Shown here piece by piece: positions 1 through 8,951 of a stretch of DNA of 64,000 bases (position 1 is the first letter of the stretch; each line of letters begins with the position of its first letter). The translations under genes were made by a program, and so were the position numbers. This DNA is from Opitutaceae bacterium (GTDB taxonomy: Bacteria; Verrucomicrobiota; Verrucomicrobiia; Opitutales; Opitutaceae), in assembly GCA_041395105.1 (NCBI GenBank), contig JAWLBB010000001.1, positions 1,054,001-1,118,000 on the forward strand, written 5' to 3'. The notes under the pieces are model-generated. The model searched no databases. It was not told the origin of the DNA and saw nothing but the letters and a program-made list of their open reading frames with translations.

Positions 1-3000
1 GTCGTCGTTCTCTCGACCTTCGTCCTCATCGTCTGGGGTCTGATGGTGGCACCCTTCGACTGGGAGTCTGAACACCTACCGAGAGACCCGGTCCCGGTCG
101 ATGCCATCCCCGATATCGGGGAGAATCAGCAGATTGTCTTCACGGAATGGATGGGGCGTTCACCACAGGATATCGAGGACCAGGTCACCTATCCGCTGAC
201 CACGGCACTGCTCGGGCTTCCCTCGGTCAAGACGATCCGCAGCTATTCGATGTTCGGCTTCTCGTCGATCTACATCATCTTCAAGGAGGACGTGGAGTTC
301 TATTGGGCACGCAGCCGTATCCTGGAGAAACTCAACAGTCTGCCGTCCGGAACGCTTCCTGGCGGGGTGCAGCCGCAACTCGGGCCGGATGCGACCGCTC
401 TGGGGCAGGTCTTCTGGTACACCCTCGAAGGGATGGATGCAGAAGGGAGTCCCACGGGTGGCTGGGGTCTGGATGAACTACGAAGCGCCCAGGACTGGTA
501 TGTGCGCTATGCTCTCCAAGGAGTGGACGGAGTGGCGGAGGTCGCGTCGATCGGCGGCTTCGTTAAGGAGTACCAGGTCGACGTCGATCCGGACGCCCTG
601 CGAACCTACGGGATCGCCCTCCACGAAGTGTTCAACGCGGTCCGTGGAAGCAACCTGGATGTCGGTGCCCGTACGATTGAGATCAACAGTGTGGAGTATG
701 TCATCCGTGGGCTGGGTTTCATTGAGGACCTCGATGATCTAGGGCAGACCGTCATCACCCAGCGCGATAACGTCCCGATCACCCTGGATCGGGTGGCCCA
801 GATTGAGTATGGTCCGGCCCTGCGGCGCGGGGCGCTCGACAAGGCGGGGGCCGAGGCCGTCGGCGGCGTCGTGGTCACCCGCTACGGAGAAAATCCTCTG
901 GCGGTGATCAAGCGGGTCAAGGCGAAGATCGCCGAGATTTCGCCGGGACTGCCCCGCAAGACGCTGGCGGACGGGACGGTCAGTCAGGTGCAGATCGTTC
1001 CCTTTTACGACCGGACCGCGCTGATTTACGAGACGCTGGGTACTCTTGAAGACGCGGTGCGTCAGCAAATTCTGGTGACCATTATTGTCGTGATCGTGAT
1101 GGTCATGCACCTGCGCAGTGCGGCCCTTATATCCGGAGTCCTGCCCTTGGCCGTTCTGTTTTCCTTCATCGGGATGAAGGCCTTCGGGGTGGACGCCAAT
1201 GTGGTGGCCCTTTCCGGAATCGCCATAGCCATTGGGACGATTGTGGACATGGGTGTCGTTCTGATTGAGAACATTCTCAAGCACCTCGACGAGGCGCCTC
1301 CCGACGAAAACCGGCTCGAGGTGGTTTATCGGGCCTGTGCCGAGGTGGCCGGTGCGGTGGTGACGGCTGTGTTGACCACGGTGGTCAGTTTCCTGCCGGT
1401 CTTCACCATGGAGGCAGCGGAGGGCAAACTCTTCCGTCCGCTGGCCTACACCAAGACCTTTGCTTTGATCGGTTCGATCATTGTCGCGGTGACTATTATT
1501 CCGCCGCTGGCCTACTGGTTCATCGCGGGGAAACCCAAAACCGGTTGGGCCAAAATGGGCTTATGGGGCGGCCTGGCCGTCGCCGGAGTTCTGGGATCGC
1601 TTGTCGTCCCCTGGTTTCCGTGGTGGCTGGGGGTATTCCTGGTGGCGGTGGCCTGCTTTCATCTTTTCGGTCGACGCCTGCCGGAGACGGCCCGGCGCGG
1701 CACGCTTTTCGGGTTCAACTTCGTGGTGGCCATCTTGGTGGCCTTTATCCTGGCGGCGGACTGGAAACCCCTCGGCCCCGAGGCTCAGTTCCGCAATATT
1801 GTTTTTGTTTTTCTGGTCGTCGGGGGACTCCTGGCCTTCTTCACTCTGTTCATTCGCTTCTATGGCAGAATGCTGGCCGCGGTCCTGCGGATGAAGGCGG
1901 TCTTCCTCGCCGCCAGCACTCTGATCATCCTTTCGGGATTTGCGGTCTGGCTGGGGTGGGGGACTCTCTTTGGTTGGATGCCAGAATGGCTGCGGCAAAC
2001 CCGGCCGTTCGTGGCGATGGCCCATCAGGTCCCGGGCATGGGCAAGGAGTTCATGCCCTCCCTTGACGAAGGGTCCTTCCTCTATATGCCGACCACCATG
2101 CCGCACGCCTCGATCGGCGAGGTGATGGATGTCATCCGCAAGCAGGACATGGCCATCAATGCTATTCCTGAGGTGGAACTGGCGGTGGGCAAACTGGGTC
2201 GGGTGGAGAGCCCGCTCGATCCGGCGCCCATCTCGATGATCGAGACGATCATCACCTACAAACCGGAATTCATCACCGACGAGGCCGGGCATCTGCGCAC
2301 TTATGCCTTTGATTCCAAGACCGAGGCCTTTCGACGCGACGCCGAGGGTGAGCTTATCCCGGATGAAGAAGGTCGACCTTTTCGAAACTGGAGGCCGGAG
2401 ATCCGCAGTCCCGATGATATCTGGGCGGAAATCGTCAAGGCGGGATCCATCCCGGGCACGACCTCGGCGCCGAAGTTGCAGCCCATCGCGGCACGAATCG
2501 TCATGCTCCAGAGCGGTATGCGGGCACCGATGGGTCTGAAGGTCTATGGCCCCGATCTCGAAACAATTGAGAAGGTGGCACTCGATATTGAAGGGACCCT
2601 CAAGCAGGTGCCCTCAATCAAGGCGGAAGCAGTCCTAGCCGATCGAATCGTGGGGAAGCCCTATCTGGAGATCGAGATCGATCGTGAGGCTATCGCCCGG
2701 TATGGAATTCGTATTCAGATGGTTCAGGATGTGATCGAGGTAGCCATAGGAGGCAAGCCGATCACACAGACCGTCGAAGGGCGGGAGCGCTATCCGGTTC
2801 GCGTCCGTTATCCGCGGGAGTTGCGCGATACAATCGAGGGCATCGAGATGATTCTGGTCAGCGCGCCAGACGGTACCCAAATCCCCTTGCGAGAGATCGC
2901 GCGGATCAATTACACTCGTGGTCCCCAGGTCATCAAGAGCGAGGACACCTTTCTTGTCGGCTACGTCATCTTTGACATGCAAGAGGGCTTCGCCGAGGTC

Positions 3001-3708
3001 GAGGTGGTTAACCAGGCGCAGGAGGTCCTTCAGCAGAGAATCCAATCTGGCGAACTCGTCATCCCCGAAGGTGTGAGTTATCGATTCACCGGCAGCTATG
3101 AGAACCAGGTCCGGGCGGAAAAGAAGCTGCGGGTTGTCCTGCCCATCGCTCTATTCGCGATCTGGCTGATCCTCTATTTCCAGTTCAAACGAATTTCGAC
3201 CACCCTGTTGGTCTTTTCCGGGATCCTCTTCGCCTGGTCCGGTGGTTTCATTCTCATCTGGTTCTATGGCCAGTCTTGGTTTCTCAACTTCGAACTCTTC
3301 GGGCAGAACCTCCGATCACTCTTCCAGATGGGTACGATCAATCTGAGCGTGGCAGTTTGGGTTGGGTTTCTCGCCCTGTTTGGTATCGCCACTGACAACG
3401 GCGTCATTGTTTGCACCTACCTCCAACAGGTATTCAGAGAAAAGGTACCTCAGACGGTCGAAGCCATCCGAAAGGCGACGGTGGAGGCGGGGGTCAGGCG
3501 GGTGCGCCCGGCCATGATGACGAGTGGGACGACCATCCTGGCCTTGCTCCCGGTGCTGACGTCGACGGGTCGCGGTGCCGATATCATGGTGCCCATGGCT
3601 ATTCCCACCTTTGGCGGTATGCTCCTGGCTATTTTGACCATCTTCATCGTCCCGGTACTCTATTGCGGCCTGGAGGAGTTGAAGCTTCGTTTCACCAAAA
3701 ACAGATAA
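1..3708 (+). CDS. CusA/CzcA-type heavy-metal RND efflux pump, 5' end cut by window edge
   Basis: Inner-membrane proton-driven RND transporter of the heavy-metal efflux family, expected to work with a CusB-like adaptor and CusC-like outer-membrane channel. The frame is open from base 1 and the first ATG (43) falls inside or just after the first membrane helix, so the true start lies left of the window. Visible family features are FTEWMGRSPQDIEDQVTYP, the TM4 block IAIGTIVDMGVVLIEN with its proton-relay Asp, EFMPSLDEGSFLYMP, DPAPISMIET and RIVMLQSGMRAPMG. The periplasmic Met residues in the last three fit the Cu(I)/Ag(I) Met clusters of CusA. Two insertions are unusual: a hydrophobic stretch of about 130 residues (bases 1540-1970, several extra predicted helices) and a charged insert near 2290-2440. 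DUF3347 follows 11 bp downstream. Family is certain; the metal is inferred. Confidence 0.95.
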   Translation, partial: VVVLSTFVLIVWGLMVAPFDWESEHLPRDPVPVDAIPDIGENQQIVFTEWMGRSPQDIEDQVTYPLTTALLGLPSVKTIRSYSMFGFSSIYIIFKEDVEFYWARSRILEKLNSLPSGTLPGGVQPQLGPDATALGQVFWYTLEGMDAEGSPTGGWGLDELRSAQDWYVRYALQGVDGVAEVASIGGFVKEYQVDVDPDALRTYGIALHEVFNAVRGSNLDVGARTIEINSVEYVIRGLGFIEDLDDLGQTVITQRDNVPITLDRVAQIEYGPALRRGALDKAGAEAVGGVVVTRYGENPLAVIKRVKAKIAEISPGLPRKTLADGTVSQVQIVPFYDRTALIYETLGTLEDAVRQQILVTIIVVIVMVMHLRSAALISGVLPLAVLFSFIGMKAFGVDANVVALSGIAIAIGTIVDMGVVLIENILKHLDEAPPDENRLEVVYRACAEVAGAVVTAVLTTVVSFLPVFTMEAAEGKLFRPLAYTKTFALIGSIIVAVTIIPPLAYWFIAGKPKTGWAKMGLWGGLAVAGVLGSLVVPWFPWWLGVFLVAVACFHLFGRRLPETARRGTLFGFNFVVAILVAFILAADWKPLGPEAQFRNIVFVFLVVGGLLAFFTLFIRFYGRMLAAVLRMKAVFLAASTLIILSGFAVWLGWGTLFGWMPEWLRQTRPFVAMAHQVPGMGKEFMPSLDEGSFLYMPTTMPHASIGEVMDVIRKQDMAINAIPEVELAVGKLGRVESPLDPAPISMIETIITYKPEFITDEAGHLRTYAFDSKTEAFRRDAEGELIPDEEGRPFRNWRPEIRSPDDIWAEIVKAGSIPGTTSAPKLQPIAARIVMLQSGMRAPMGLKVYGPDLETIEKVALDIEGTLKQVPSIKAEAVLADRIVGKPYLEIEIDREAIARYGIRIQMVQDVIEVAIGGKPITQTVEGRERYPVRVRYPRELRDTIEGIEMILVSAPDGTQIPLREIARINYTRGPQVIKSEDTFLVGYVIFDMQEGFAEVEVVNQAQEVLQQRIQSGELVIPEGVSYRFTGSYENQVRAEKKLRVVLPIALFAIWLILYFQFKRISTTLLVFSGILFAWSGGFILIWFYGQSWFLNFELFGQNLRSLFQMGTINLSVAVWVGFLALFGIATDNGVIVCTYLQQVFREKVPQTVEAIRKATVEAGVRRVRPAMMTSGTTILALLPVLTSTGRGADIMVPMAIPTFGGMLLAILTIFIVPVLYCGLEELKLRFTKNR

Positions 3709-3719
3709 CAGAAACAGAT

Positions 3720-4232
3720 ATGAACACCATACGACAAAAGGTCCGTCTTCTCTTGGTCGCTAGCATTCTTGCCACGGGAGCCATGGCTGCAGCTCAGCAG
3801 GAACCAAACAACCCATTGGTTGAGTCCTATATGAAAGTGGGGACAGCCTTGGCTGATGATGATTTGAGAACTGCCCAAGGTGCGGCTGCCGCGATGATCG
3901 AGGATTCCAAGGTAGGAGGAATCCCTGAACAGGTTTCGACTGCGGCCTCATCAGTGGCCGATGCCAAGGATCTCGCGAGTGCACGAGTCGGTTTTCAGGC
4001 ACTATCAACCGCTGTTCAGAATATGATCGAGGAGTCTACATCGGACGGCGAAAGCGTCTATCTGATGCGCTGCCCTATGGCTTTCGGAGGAAAAGGAGGA
4101 ACGTGGCTTCAACTGACGACGGCCGTTTCCAATCCCTACTTCGGCTCAAAGATGCTCCATTGTGGCGGAGTTGTTCGGGAGATTGAGGGCGGCCCGGCAA
4201 CGGACTCAGATCACTCCCACTCAAATCATTGA
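3720..4232 (+). CDS. Secreted DUF3347-domain metal-binding protein
   Basis: 170-residue exported protein with an N-terminal signal peptide (MNTIRQKVRLLLVASILATG, cleavage near AAAQQ). The mature part matches DUF3347, a domain found fused to or encoded beside CusB-like adaptors. It has a helical first half (ESYMKVGTALADDDLRTAQG) and the conserved end LMRCPMAFGGKGGTWLQ followed by NPYFGSKMLHCGG, in which Cys, Met and His are likely Cu ligands. The tail is His-rich (DSDHSHSNH). It starts 11 bp after the CusA stop, so it is probably the last gene of that efflux operon. A longer in-frame opening upstream (from 3411) overlaps cusA and is ignored because the signal peptide begins at 3720. A periplasmic Cu chaperone role is inferred. 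Confidence 0.85.
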   Translation: MNTIRQKVRLLLVASILATGAMAAAQQEPNNPLVESYMKVGTALADDDLRTAQGAAAAMIEDSKVGGIPEQVSTAASSVADAKDLASARVGFQALSTAVQNMIEESTSDGESVYLMRCPMAFGGKGGTWLQLTTAVSNPYFGSKMLHCGGVVREIEGGPATDSDHSHSNH

Positions 4233-4393
4233 TCAGGATTACGGTAAGAGGCTCGCGATCTGCCAAAAGTTTCGGAATCACGGGTTTTGACGAGGGATAA
4301 CGCCTCCCGCTGCGTTTAAGGAGGAAAGGCACAGATAACCGGCGTTCGTACCTATCGGGCGTTAGTGAATGGAATCTTTGGGGTCCCGCTCGA

Positions 4394-4409
4394 ATCGGGA
4401 TCTCCCGAT
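4394..4409. repeat. Short inverted repeat upstream of 4448
   Basis: ATCGGGA and TCCCGAT are separated by 2 bp, in the 215-bp gap between the DUF3347 gene and the next membrane protein, 39 bp before its start. It could be an operator or a weak hairpin. No T-run follows. Function unknown. Confidence 0.3.
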
Positions 4410-4447
4410 CAATCGGGCCATAATGCAGTGAATGGTCAATTACCCCC

Positions 4448-4951
4448 ATGCTAGAACTCGTTAGTCAGCCCGAATATGTCCACGTTCTCACGAATCCAGT
4501 GGTCACTCACCTACTGCCGGTTGCGGCCGTCCTTCTCGTAGCTTCGCTTTTCCTAAGGGGACGCATTCTTCTGGTGACGTCCCTGTTACTTGTCACGGTT
4601 GCTTCCTTGTCGGTCTGGCCGGTCGTCCGTTTCGGGCAGCAAGCCCATGAAGAGGTGGATGCGCTTGCCGATTCGACCGGAAGAGACTGGCTGGAGGTGC
4701 ATATGCAACGGGCCGAGCTTTGGGCTCCGCTGTTTTATGCCACGGCCGGTATATCACTGCTGGCTCTGTCTGTTGGAGCGAAGTGGCCGAATCTGGCAAA
4801 ACGAATTGCGTTCGCTCCGGCAGTCCTTGCCATTGTCGCCAGCGGCGTTGCTGGATACATTGCCTATCCGGCAGGCAAAATCAGGCATGAGGAATTTCGG
4901 ACTACCGAGCCTCCGCGTGAGGAACTCCACGAGAACGAGCATACCCATTAG
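4448..4951 (+). CDS. Four-helix membrane protein, DUF2231-like
   Basis: 167-residue hydrophobic protein, not confidently assigned. About four membrane helices are visible, at residues 18-36, 40-60, 95-110 and 122-142. A soluble loop ([20 protein letters not shown]) lies between helices 2 and 3, and the cytosolic or periplasmic tail ends ENEHTH. The layout and the [15 protein letters not shown] segment resemble DUF2231-type membrane proteins; a second such protein lies at 23171-23611 in the same island. The gene stands 26 bp upstream of the aldolase gene on the same strand. Its His-ended tail and position after a DUF3347 gene make a metal-stress role possible, but no function is claimed. Confidence 0.72.
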   Translation: MLELVSQPEYVHVLTNPVVTHLLPVAAVLLVASLFLRGRILLVTSLLLVTVASLSVWPVVRFGQQAHEEVDALADSTGRDWLEVHMQRAELWAPLFYATAGISLLALSVGAKWPNLAKRIAFAPAVLAIVASGVAGYIAYPAGKIRHEEFRTTEPPREELHENEHTH

Positions 4952-4977
4952 GGCCTGCCTCAACCTGGATTATTGAT

Positions 4978-6033
4978 ATGAACCGAATCATCGAGCAATT
5001 TCTGGAACGTGAATCAACAGAATTACTGGACTATATCTGCACAGGGATTCAAAAGGAGGAGTTGAATCTTCCGGGACCGGATTTCATCGACAGAGTGCTG
5101 ATTGCGTCTGATCGATCGGTGCCCGTATTGAACAACTTGCAGCGGATCTTTTCGCACGGCCGTTTGGGAGGTTCGGGCTATCTTTCGATCCTGCCGGTGG
5201 ATCAAGGGATTGAGCATTCGGCCGGCGCCAGTTTTGCTCCGAATCCCATCTACTTTGATCCGGGGAATATTGTGCGACTTGCGATTGAGGGCGGCTGCAA
5301 CGCGGTCGCTTCCACCCTGGGAGTCTTGGGAATAGTCGCTCGGTCGCATGCCCACAAGATTCCGTTTATAGTGAAACTCAACCACAATGAGTTACTGACC
5401 TATCCGAATGAACACGATCAGATCTATTTCGCAGATGTGCGCCAAGCCGCCGCAATGGGAGCCGCCGCAGTAGGGGCAACTGTCTATTTCGGCTCCCCGG
5501 GGTCCCATCATCAGATTGTAGAGACGACTCGGGCCTTTGCTTTGGCTCATGAGTTGGGCCTGGTGACAATTCTGTGGTGCTATCTGAGGAATCCGGCCTT
5601 CAAGACGAAGGGTCTGGATCATCACACGGCGGCTGATTTGACCGGCCAGGCAAATCATCTTGGGGTGACCATCCAAGCTGATATTGTGAAGCAAAAACTG
5701 CCAACGCACAACGGAGGATTTCGTGCGTTCGAGAACTTCGGGAAGACCGACTCACGAGTCTATGACCAACTTGCGACTGATCATCCGGTCGAGTTAACTC
5801 GATATCAGGTGGCCAACGCTTACATGGGCCGGGCAGGACTGATCAACTCCGGAGGTGCATCGGGGGAAGATGACTTTGATGAGGCCATACGCACAGCGAT
5901 CATTAACAAACGGGCAGGAGGCATGGGTCTGATTTCTGGAAGAAAAGCATTTCAGCGGCCGTTTGCTGAGGGTGTAAAGCTCCTTCAGGCGATCCAAGAT
6001 GTGTACCTTGAACCGTTGGTTACCGTGGCGTGA
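4978..6033 (+). CDS. fbaB: Class I fructose-bisphosphate aldolase (FbaB/DhnA type)
   Basis: 351 residues, the usual length for the bacterial FbaB branch of Schiff-base (metal-independent) aldolases, which interconvert fructose 1,6-bisphosphate with DHAP and glyceraldehyde 3-phosphate. Conserved blocks are [46 protein letters not shown], and ADIVKQKLP, whose K238 is the likely Schiff-base lysine by comparison with E. coli FbaB. The phosphate-binding end is [13 protein letters not shown] metal-independent aldolase on a metal-resistance island is notable because class II aldolases need a divalent cation that could be displaced; that link is inference. The gene precedes a glycogen-binding-domain protein. 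Confidence 0.93.
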   Translation: MNRIIEQFLERESTELLDYICTGIQKEELNLPGPDFIDRVLIASDRSVPVLNNLQRIFSHGRLGGSGYLSILPVDQGIEHSAGASFAPNPIYFDPGNIVRLAIEGGCNAVASTLGVLGIVARSHAHKIPFIVKLNHNELLTYPNEHDQIYFADVRQAAAMGAAAVGATVYFGSPGSHHQIVETTRAFALAHELGLVTILWCYLRNPAFKTKGLDHHTAADLTGQANHLGVTIQADIVKQKLPTHNGGFRAFENFGKTDSRVYDQLATDHPVELTRYQVANAYMGRAGLINSGGASGEDDFDEAIRTAIINKRAGGMGLISGRKAFQRPFAEGVKLLQAIQDVYLEPLVTVA

Positions 6034-6217
6034 TCGGTGAGAAAACTCGTAGTTCTTCCAAAGATTTTATGAGGGTTAGGCTGTGTGCAAGCGTTCAAGT
6101 GAATGAAGTTTCGTGTGAGCCTGAAGGAAAGCTGGACGAGTCGAAAAATCACTTCATCCAGAAGCACGCGATCCCATCACTAACCAGGTAATACAGAGGA
6201 ACTCAAAGGAAGCCACA

Positions 6218-6556
6218 ATGAAGAAACGAGCAAGCAAGAAGGCAGTAAGGGTGATCTCATGTGAAGCACCTGAGGCGCAGGAGGTCTATGTCGCCGGAAC
6301 GTTCAATAATTGGAATCCGAAAGCGACTCCTCTCAAGCGAGCATTAAGCGGGAGGTGGAGTGCCAGACTCAATTTGGAACCTGGTCGATATGAATACCGA
6401 TTTATCGTGGATGGTGTCTGGTGTTGCGAGCCGGGGTGCGAAGAAGATCCGTCATGTCCCTTGTGTGTCCCCAACGGGTACGGGTCTATGAACAGAATCC
6501 TGAGTGTTTCTCCAAAAACAGCGACGGCCACTAAGGCGCCATTACGCAGTTCCTAG
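6218..6556 (+). CDS. AMPK-type glycogen-binding domain protein (CBM48)
   Basis: 112-residue single-domain protein matching the isoamylase-N/AMPK-beta glycogen-binding fold: VYVAGTFNNWNP near residue 28, then SGRWSARLNLEPGRYEYRFI and VDGVWCCEPGC. The Trp residues of FNNWNP and the GRYEYRFIVDG strand are the carbohydrate-contact signature. No catalytic domain is attached. Four Cys (CCEPGCEEDPSCPLC) in the last strand loop replace the usual DP-type segment, which is odd and could bind metal. An AAAGGAAG ribosome site lies 6 bp upstream. The gene sits between fbaB and a PII-like gene. Role unknown beyond polysaccharide or glycogen binding. Confidence 0.87.
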   Translation: MKKRASKKAVRVISCEAPEAQEVYVAGTFNNWNPKATPLKRALSGRWSARLNLEPGRYEYRFIVDGVWCCEPGCEEDPSCPLCVPNGYGSMNRILSVSPKTATATKAPLRSS

Positions 6557-6680
6557 AGCCAATTGAAACCAGAATGACTGATTTCTTTAGCGCGGATCAC
6601 CTTTGCGATTCAGATATCGCCGACGTATATCCCGGCAGCTATGACCGAAATCCGTTCGCTAGAACCCCGTCTTTGAGCAT

Positions 6681-7001
6681 ATGAAAGAGATAAAGGCCTA
6701 TATCAGGCGAGAGTGCCTTGACCGTGTGGTTAATGCTCTGGCGCATGTCCCCAGTCTTTCAGGCGTCAGTCTATCCACCGTCAGTGGTTTTGGAAGGAGC
6801 CGCGGTCGCCTGAGGTTTGTCGACTTTGAGACGCACATCAAGATCGAGATTGTATGTCGGGATTCACTAGAGCCAGCCCTGGTCGAGGTGATCAGGAGGA
6901 CTGGATGTACTCATCAGCGGGGTGATGGGAAGATCTTTGTATCCTCGATGGACAGGGTGGTGCGGATTGAGGATGGGAGTGAAGGCGAAACGTGTGTTTG
7001 A
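6681..7001 (+). CDS. PII-like signalling protein (PII-NG type)
   Basis: 106 residues with the PII trimer fold: MKEIKAYIRRECLDRVVNAL, then VSGFGRSRGRLRFVDFETHI in the T-loop region, KIEIVCRD and GDGKIFVSSMDRVVRI. The T-loop is short and lacks the Tyr uridylylation site of GlnB. The MKEIKAYIR start, EIVCRD and GDGKIFVS fit the PII-NG group, which is known to be encoded with heavy-metal RND efflux genes. A paralogue heads the CusCBA operon at 30915, in agreement. This copy is more diverged (LRFVDFETHIKIE replaces the longer loop of the other). It converges with the sigma factor gene, whose stop is 16 bp away. Confidence 0.82.
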   Translation: MKEIKAYIRRECLDRVVNALAHVPSLSGVSLSTVSGFGRSRGRLRFVDFETHIKIEIVCRDSLEPALVEVIRRTGCTHQRGDGKIFVSSMDRVVRIEDGSEGETCV

Positions 7002-7016
7002 AGTAGGGAATTCGCT

Positions 7017-7607
7017 CTAATTTGGGACTGTTTCAAGGTGGGCTAGCATCTTTTGAAGCCGCTTCTTAGCGCGGTGGATTCGGAGTTCTACGGTCTTTGG
7101 GGTTGTCGAAAGAAGCTCGGCGGCCTCCTTCTGCGTTCGCTGTTCAAGTGTGCAAAGGATCAAGGGTAACTTCAGTTTGTCTGGAAGTAGGTTTATTGCC
7201 TCGTGAAGCTGACTCAGATCGTCGGAACTTGCGGCTTGCTCGTCTGCAACGGGTGTGTCGTCGGCGATGTCAAGGGAGGGCGTTGATGCAGGCGAAGTCT
7301 GGTCGAGAGAGACAAATTCCGGTGCCCTGGTCCGGCGGCGCCCCGCATCCCGACAGAGGTTCAGGGCAATCTTGAAAAGCCACGTCTTGACCGTGGATCG
7401 AGGACGAAACGGTCCTGCCCTGAAGTAGGCCCGGACAAAAGACTCTTGGACGATGTCTCGCGCCAGGTGTTCTTCGCCCGCGTATCGTAGTACGAAATAG
7501 TATAGCGGAACCTGGTGGCGCTCCATCAACGTCTCAAGTGCAGATCCGTCTCCGGCCCGAATCGCCTCAAGCAGCTCCAGGTCAGGGTCCTCTTTTCGCT
7601 CTTTCAC
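7017..7607 (-). CDS. ECF sigma factor, CnrH-like
   Basis: 196-residue RNA polymerase sigma factor with sigma-70 regions 2 and 4 only. Region 2 is FVLRYAGEEHLARDIVQESF with RSTVKTWLFKIALNLCRD; region 4 is LPLILCTLEQRTQKEAAELL with TTPKTVELRIHRAKKRLQ, an HTH. The GTG start overlaps the stop of the CnrX-like gene by 4 bp, giving translational coupling. With the two upstream genes it forms an anti-sigma / periplasmic sensor / ECF sigma cassette in the order Y-X-H, as in cnrYXH of Cupriavidus metallidurans. It probably directs metal-induced transcription of efflux genes in the island; the target promoters were not identified here. Confidence 0.9.
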   Translation of the reverse strand: MKERKEDPDLELLEAIRAGDGSALETLMERHQVPLYYFVLRYAGEEHLARDIVQESFVRAYFRAGPFRPRSTVKTWLFKIALNLCRDAGRRRTRAPEFVSLDQTSPASTPSLDIADDTPVADEQAASSDDLSQLHEAINLLPDKLKLPLILCTLEQRTQKEAAELLSTTPKTVELRIHRAKKRLQKMLAHLETVPN

Positions 7608-8032
7608 GGGGCCGTGGTCAGCGCCATCTCTGCATACTGCATGAGTTGTTGGGTCTGATCGGGGTCCAAAACTGTAGTCATCTCATAGAGGTGGGCGATG
7701 GATAACTTCTGGAGTTCGCCCATGTTGAAGTGTAGAGCCTCGACTGCGGCGGCAACTCTTGGTGTGAAGGTTCCTTCCTCTCGAAGGGCAATTGCCAGCT
7801 CGGCCTTGGATTTGGCAAGTGCGTTTCGAAGCAGATCTCCTTCGGCGGCGAAATGCTCTTCGATTTCTTCAAGGGCGATCAGTTGCGCATCGGAAATATG
7901 GAGCTGGGCGTGCAGCCAGTTGTGCATGTCACGGGATGATACCGGCTTCTCCCTGACAAAATAAGACGTGGTCAACGACGAGATCGCGGCAACTGCGAAC
8001 ACTGAGACAAAGAAGATGATGACGGTACGCAT
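7604..8032 (-). CDS. CnrX-like periplasmic metal sensor, membrane anchored
   Basis: 142 residues with one N-terminal membrane anchor (residues 4-24) and a helical-hairpin periplasmic domain of the CnrX/ZraP/Spy metal-resistance fold. From memory, the Ni/Co ligands of C. metallidurans CnrX are His42, His46, Glu63, His119 and Met123. Here H37, H41, E58, H114 and M118 occur at the same spacing, all offset by 5 (HNWLH and HLYEM motifs). The signal logic in the known system is that metal binding to CnrX weakens CnrY so that CnrH is released. It lies 3 bp after the anti-sigma gene and overlaps the sigma gene. The residue match makes a metal-sensing role likely; Ni or Co over Cu is inferred from the ligand set. 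Confidence 0.86.
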   Translation of the reverse strand: MRTVIIFFVSVFAVAAISSLTTSYFVREKPVSSRDMHNWLHAQLHISDAQLIALEEIEEHFAAEGDLLRNALAKSKAELAIALREEGTFTPRVAAAVEALHFNMGELQKLSIAHLYEMTTVLDPDQTQQLMQYAEMALTTAP

Positions 8033-8035
8033 AGG

Positions 8036-8395
8036 TCAATTGAGTCGCTCGCGTGTGGGCAATGGCTTTTCGGGAAGGATCTCCACGTTCTCAAAAACGT
8101 CCAGATGGAGCGATTGGCGGGCGTAGGCCGCTCTTTCCGAGACGGGAGCAGGAACTGGACTCCAGATCCGCGGAATGGCACCCACAGAAACGGCAAAAAC
8201 CAAAGCCAATACTGCGATTCTTGGTTGAAGTAAGAGTTCGCTCCAATTGAGAACAGGAAGGACTCGCGTCCAGAAGGTTGGTCGTTCGAGACGACGGGAG
8301 ATATCGGCCCTGACTTCGCGCCGCAGATCCGGCGGGTTGGGTCGTTCTTGTTGACTCAGTTTGGAGAGCAACTCGTTGATCTCGTCTTCTGTCAT
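8036..8395 (-). CDS. Putative CnrY-like single-pass anti-sigma factor
   Basis: 119-residue protein with a soluble, charged N-terminal part (about residues 1-45, MTEDEINELLSKLSQQERP), one or two adjacent hydrophobic stretches (residues 46-76, including IAVLALVFAVSVGAIPRIW), and a short C-terminal tail. This topology fits the CnrY anti-sigma, whose cytosolic N-terminus clamps CnrH. No sequence motif is strong enough to assign it by itself; the call rests on topology and on its place as first gene before the CnrX-like and CnrH-like genes. It probably sits at the start of the operon, with the promoter in the 8396-8951 gap. Confidence 0.75.
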   Translation of the reverse strand: MTEDEINELLSKLSQQERPNPPDLRREVRADISRRLERPTFWTRVLPVLNWSELLLQPRIAVLALVFAVSVGAIPRIWSPVPAPVSERAAYARQSLHLDVFENVEILPEKPLPTRERLN

Positions 8396-8951
8396 GGATT
8401 GTCTATGGTTTGCTCGACCTGCCTGAGCAGGATAGAGACTGGTTCAGACCCTACCCTGGTTTTCAGGATTGATTTTCCGGAGGCTTCCGCCGTCTGCCGC
8501 CTAGACATCAGACCAACCGATCGAGATCGGGGAATTGTCGTGTGTCGGTGACATGAAGGTCAATTAAAACTCCAGGAATTGAGGTCTGAAACGTTGATAC
8601 TGTGAGATTCAAAATATCCGTTGTTTGTTGATAATGCGTTAGTTAGCGATTGATTGGTCAACCTGGTCCGACTGAGAAGTTGGAAAGTCCGGTAGTCCGT
8701 TCAATCTCCTTTAACGCCTAACGGCGGTCTCGCCCTCGCTTTTTCTTGGTCCTTGAAGGCGTTTGGGGTTGGCTGTGCGAAGCAGGCTCATAGCGGAACG
8801 TTGAGGCGGAAACGGAATGAATTGGCGATTGGGACAGCGACGGATGAACCGGTGGGCTCGATTGTACGGTGGGGGTAATGGTGAAAAGAATTCCCATTAG
8901 TTGTGAGGGATTCGCTAGGGCGACCCGTTTAAGGAGATGAGTGTCTGAAAT
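8396..8951. other. Intergenic region between divergent cnrY-like gene and AlbA_2 gene
   Basis: 556 bp without a gene I can support. It must hold the divergent promoters of the minus-strand sensor-sigma operon and the plus-strand gene at 8952, but no convincing sigma-70 or ECF promoter could be picked by eye. A minus-strand reading frame at 8718-8960 has a low-complexity Ser/Pro-rich translation and is not called. Confidence 0.5.

Noticed and set aside
3411..3719. Longer start for the DUF3347 gene
   Set aside because: This part overlaps cusA in another frame; the signal peptide begins at 3720.
8711..8725. TTAACGCCTAAC-like word as an integron attC core
   Set aside because: No matching GTTRRRY partner or imperfect palindrome of attC size, and no integron integrase.
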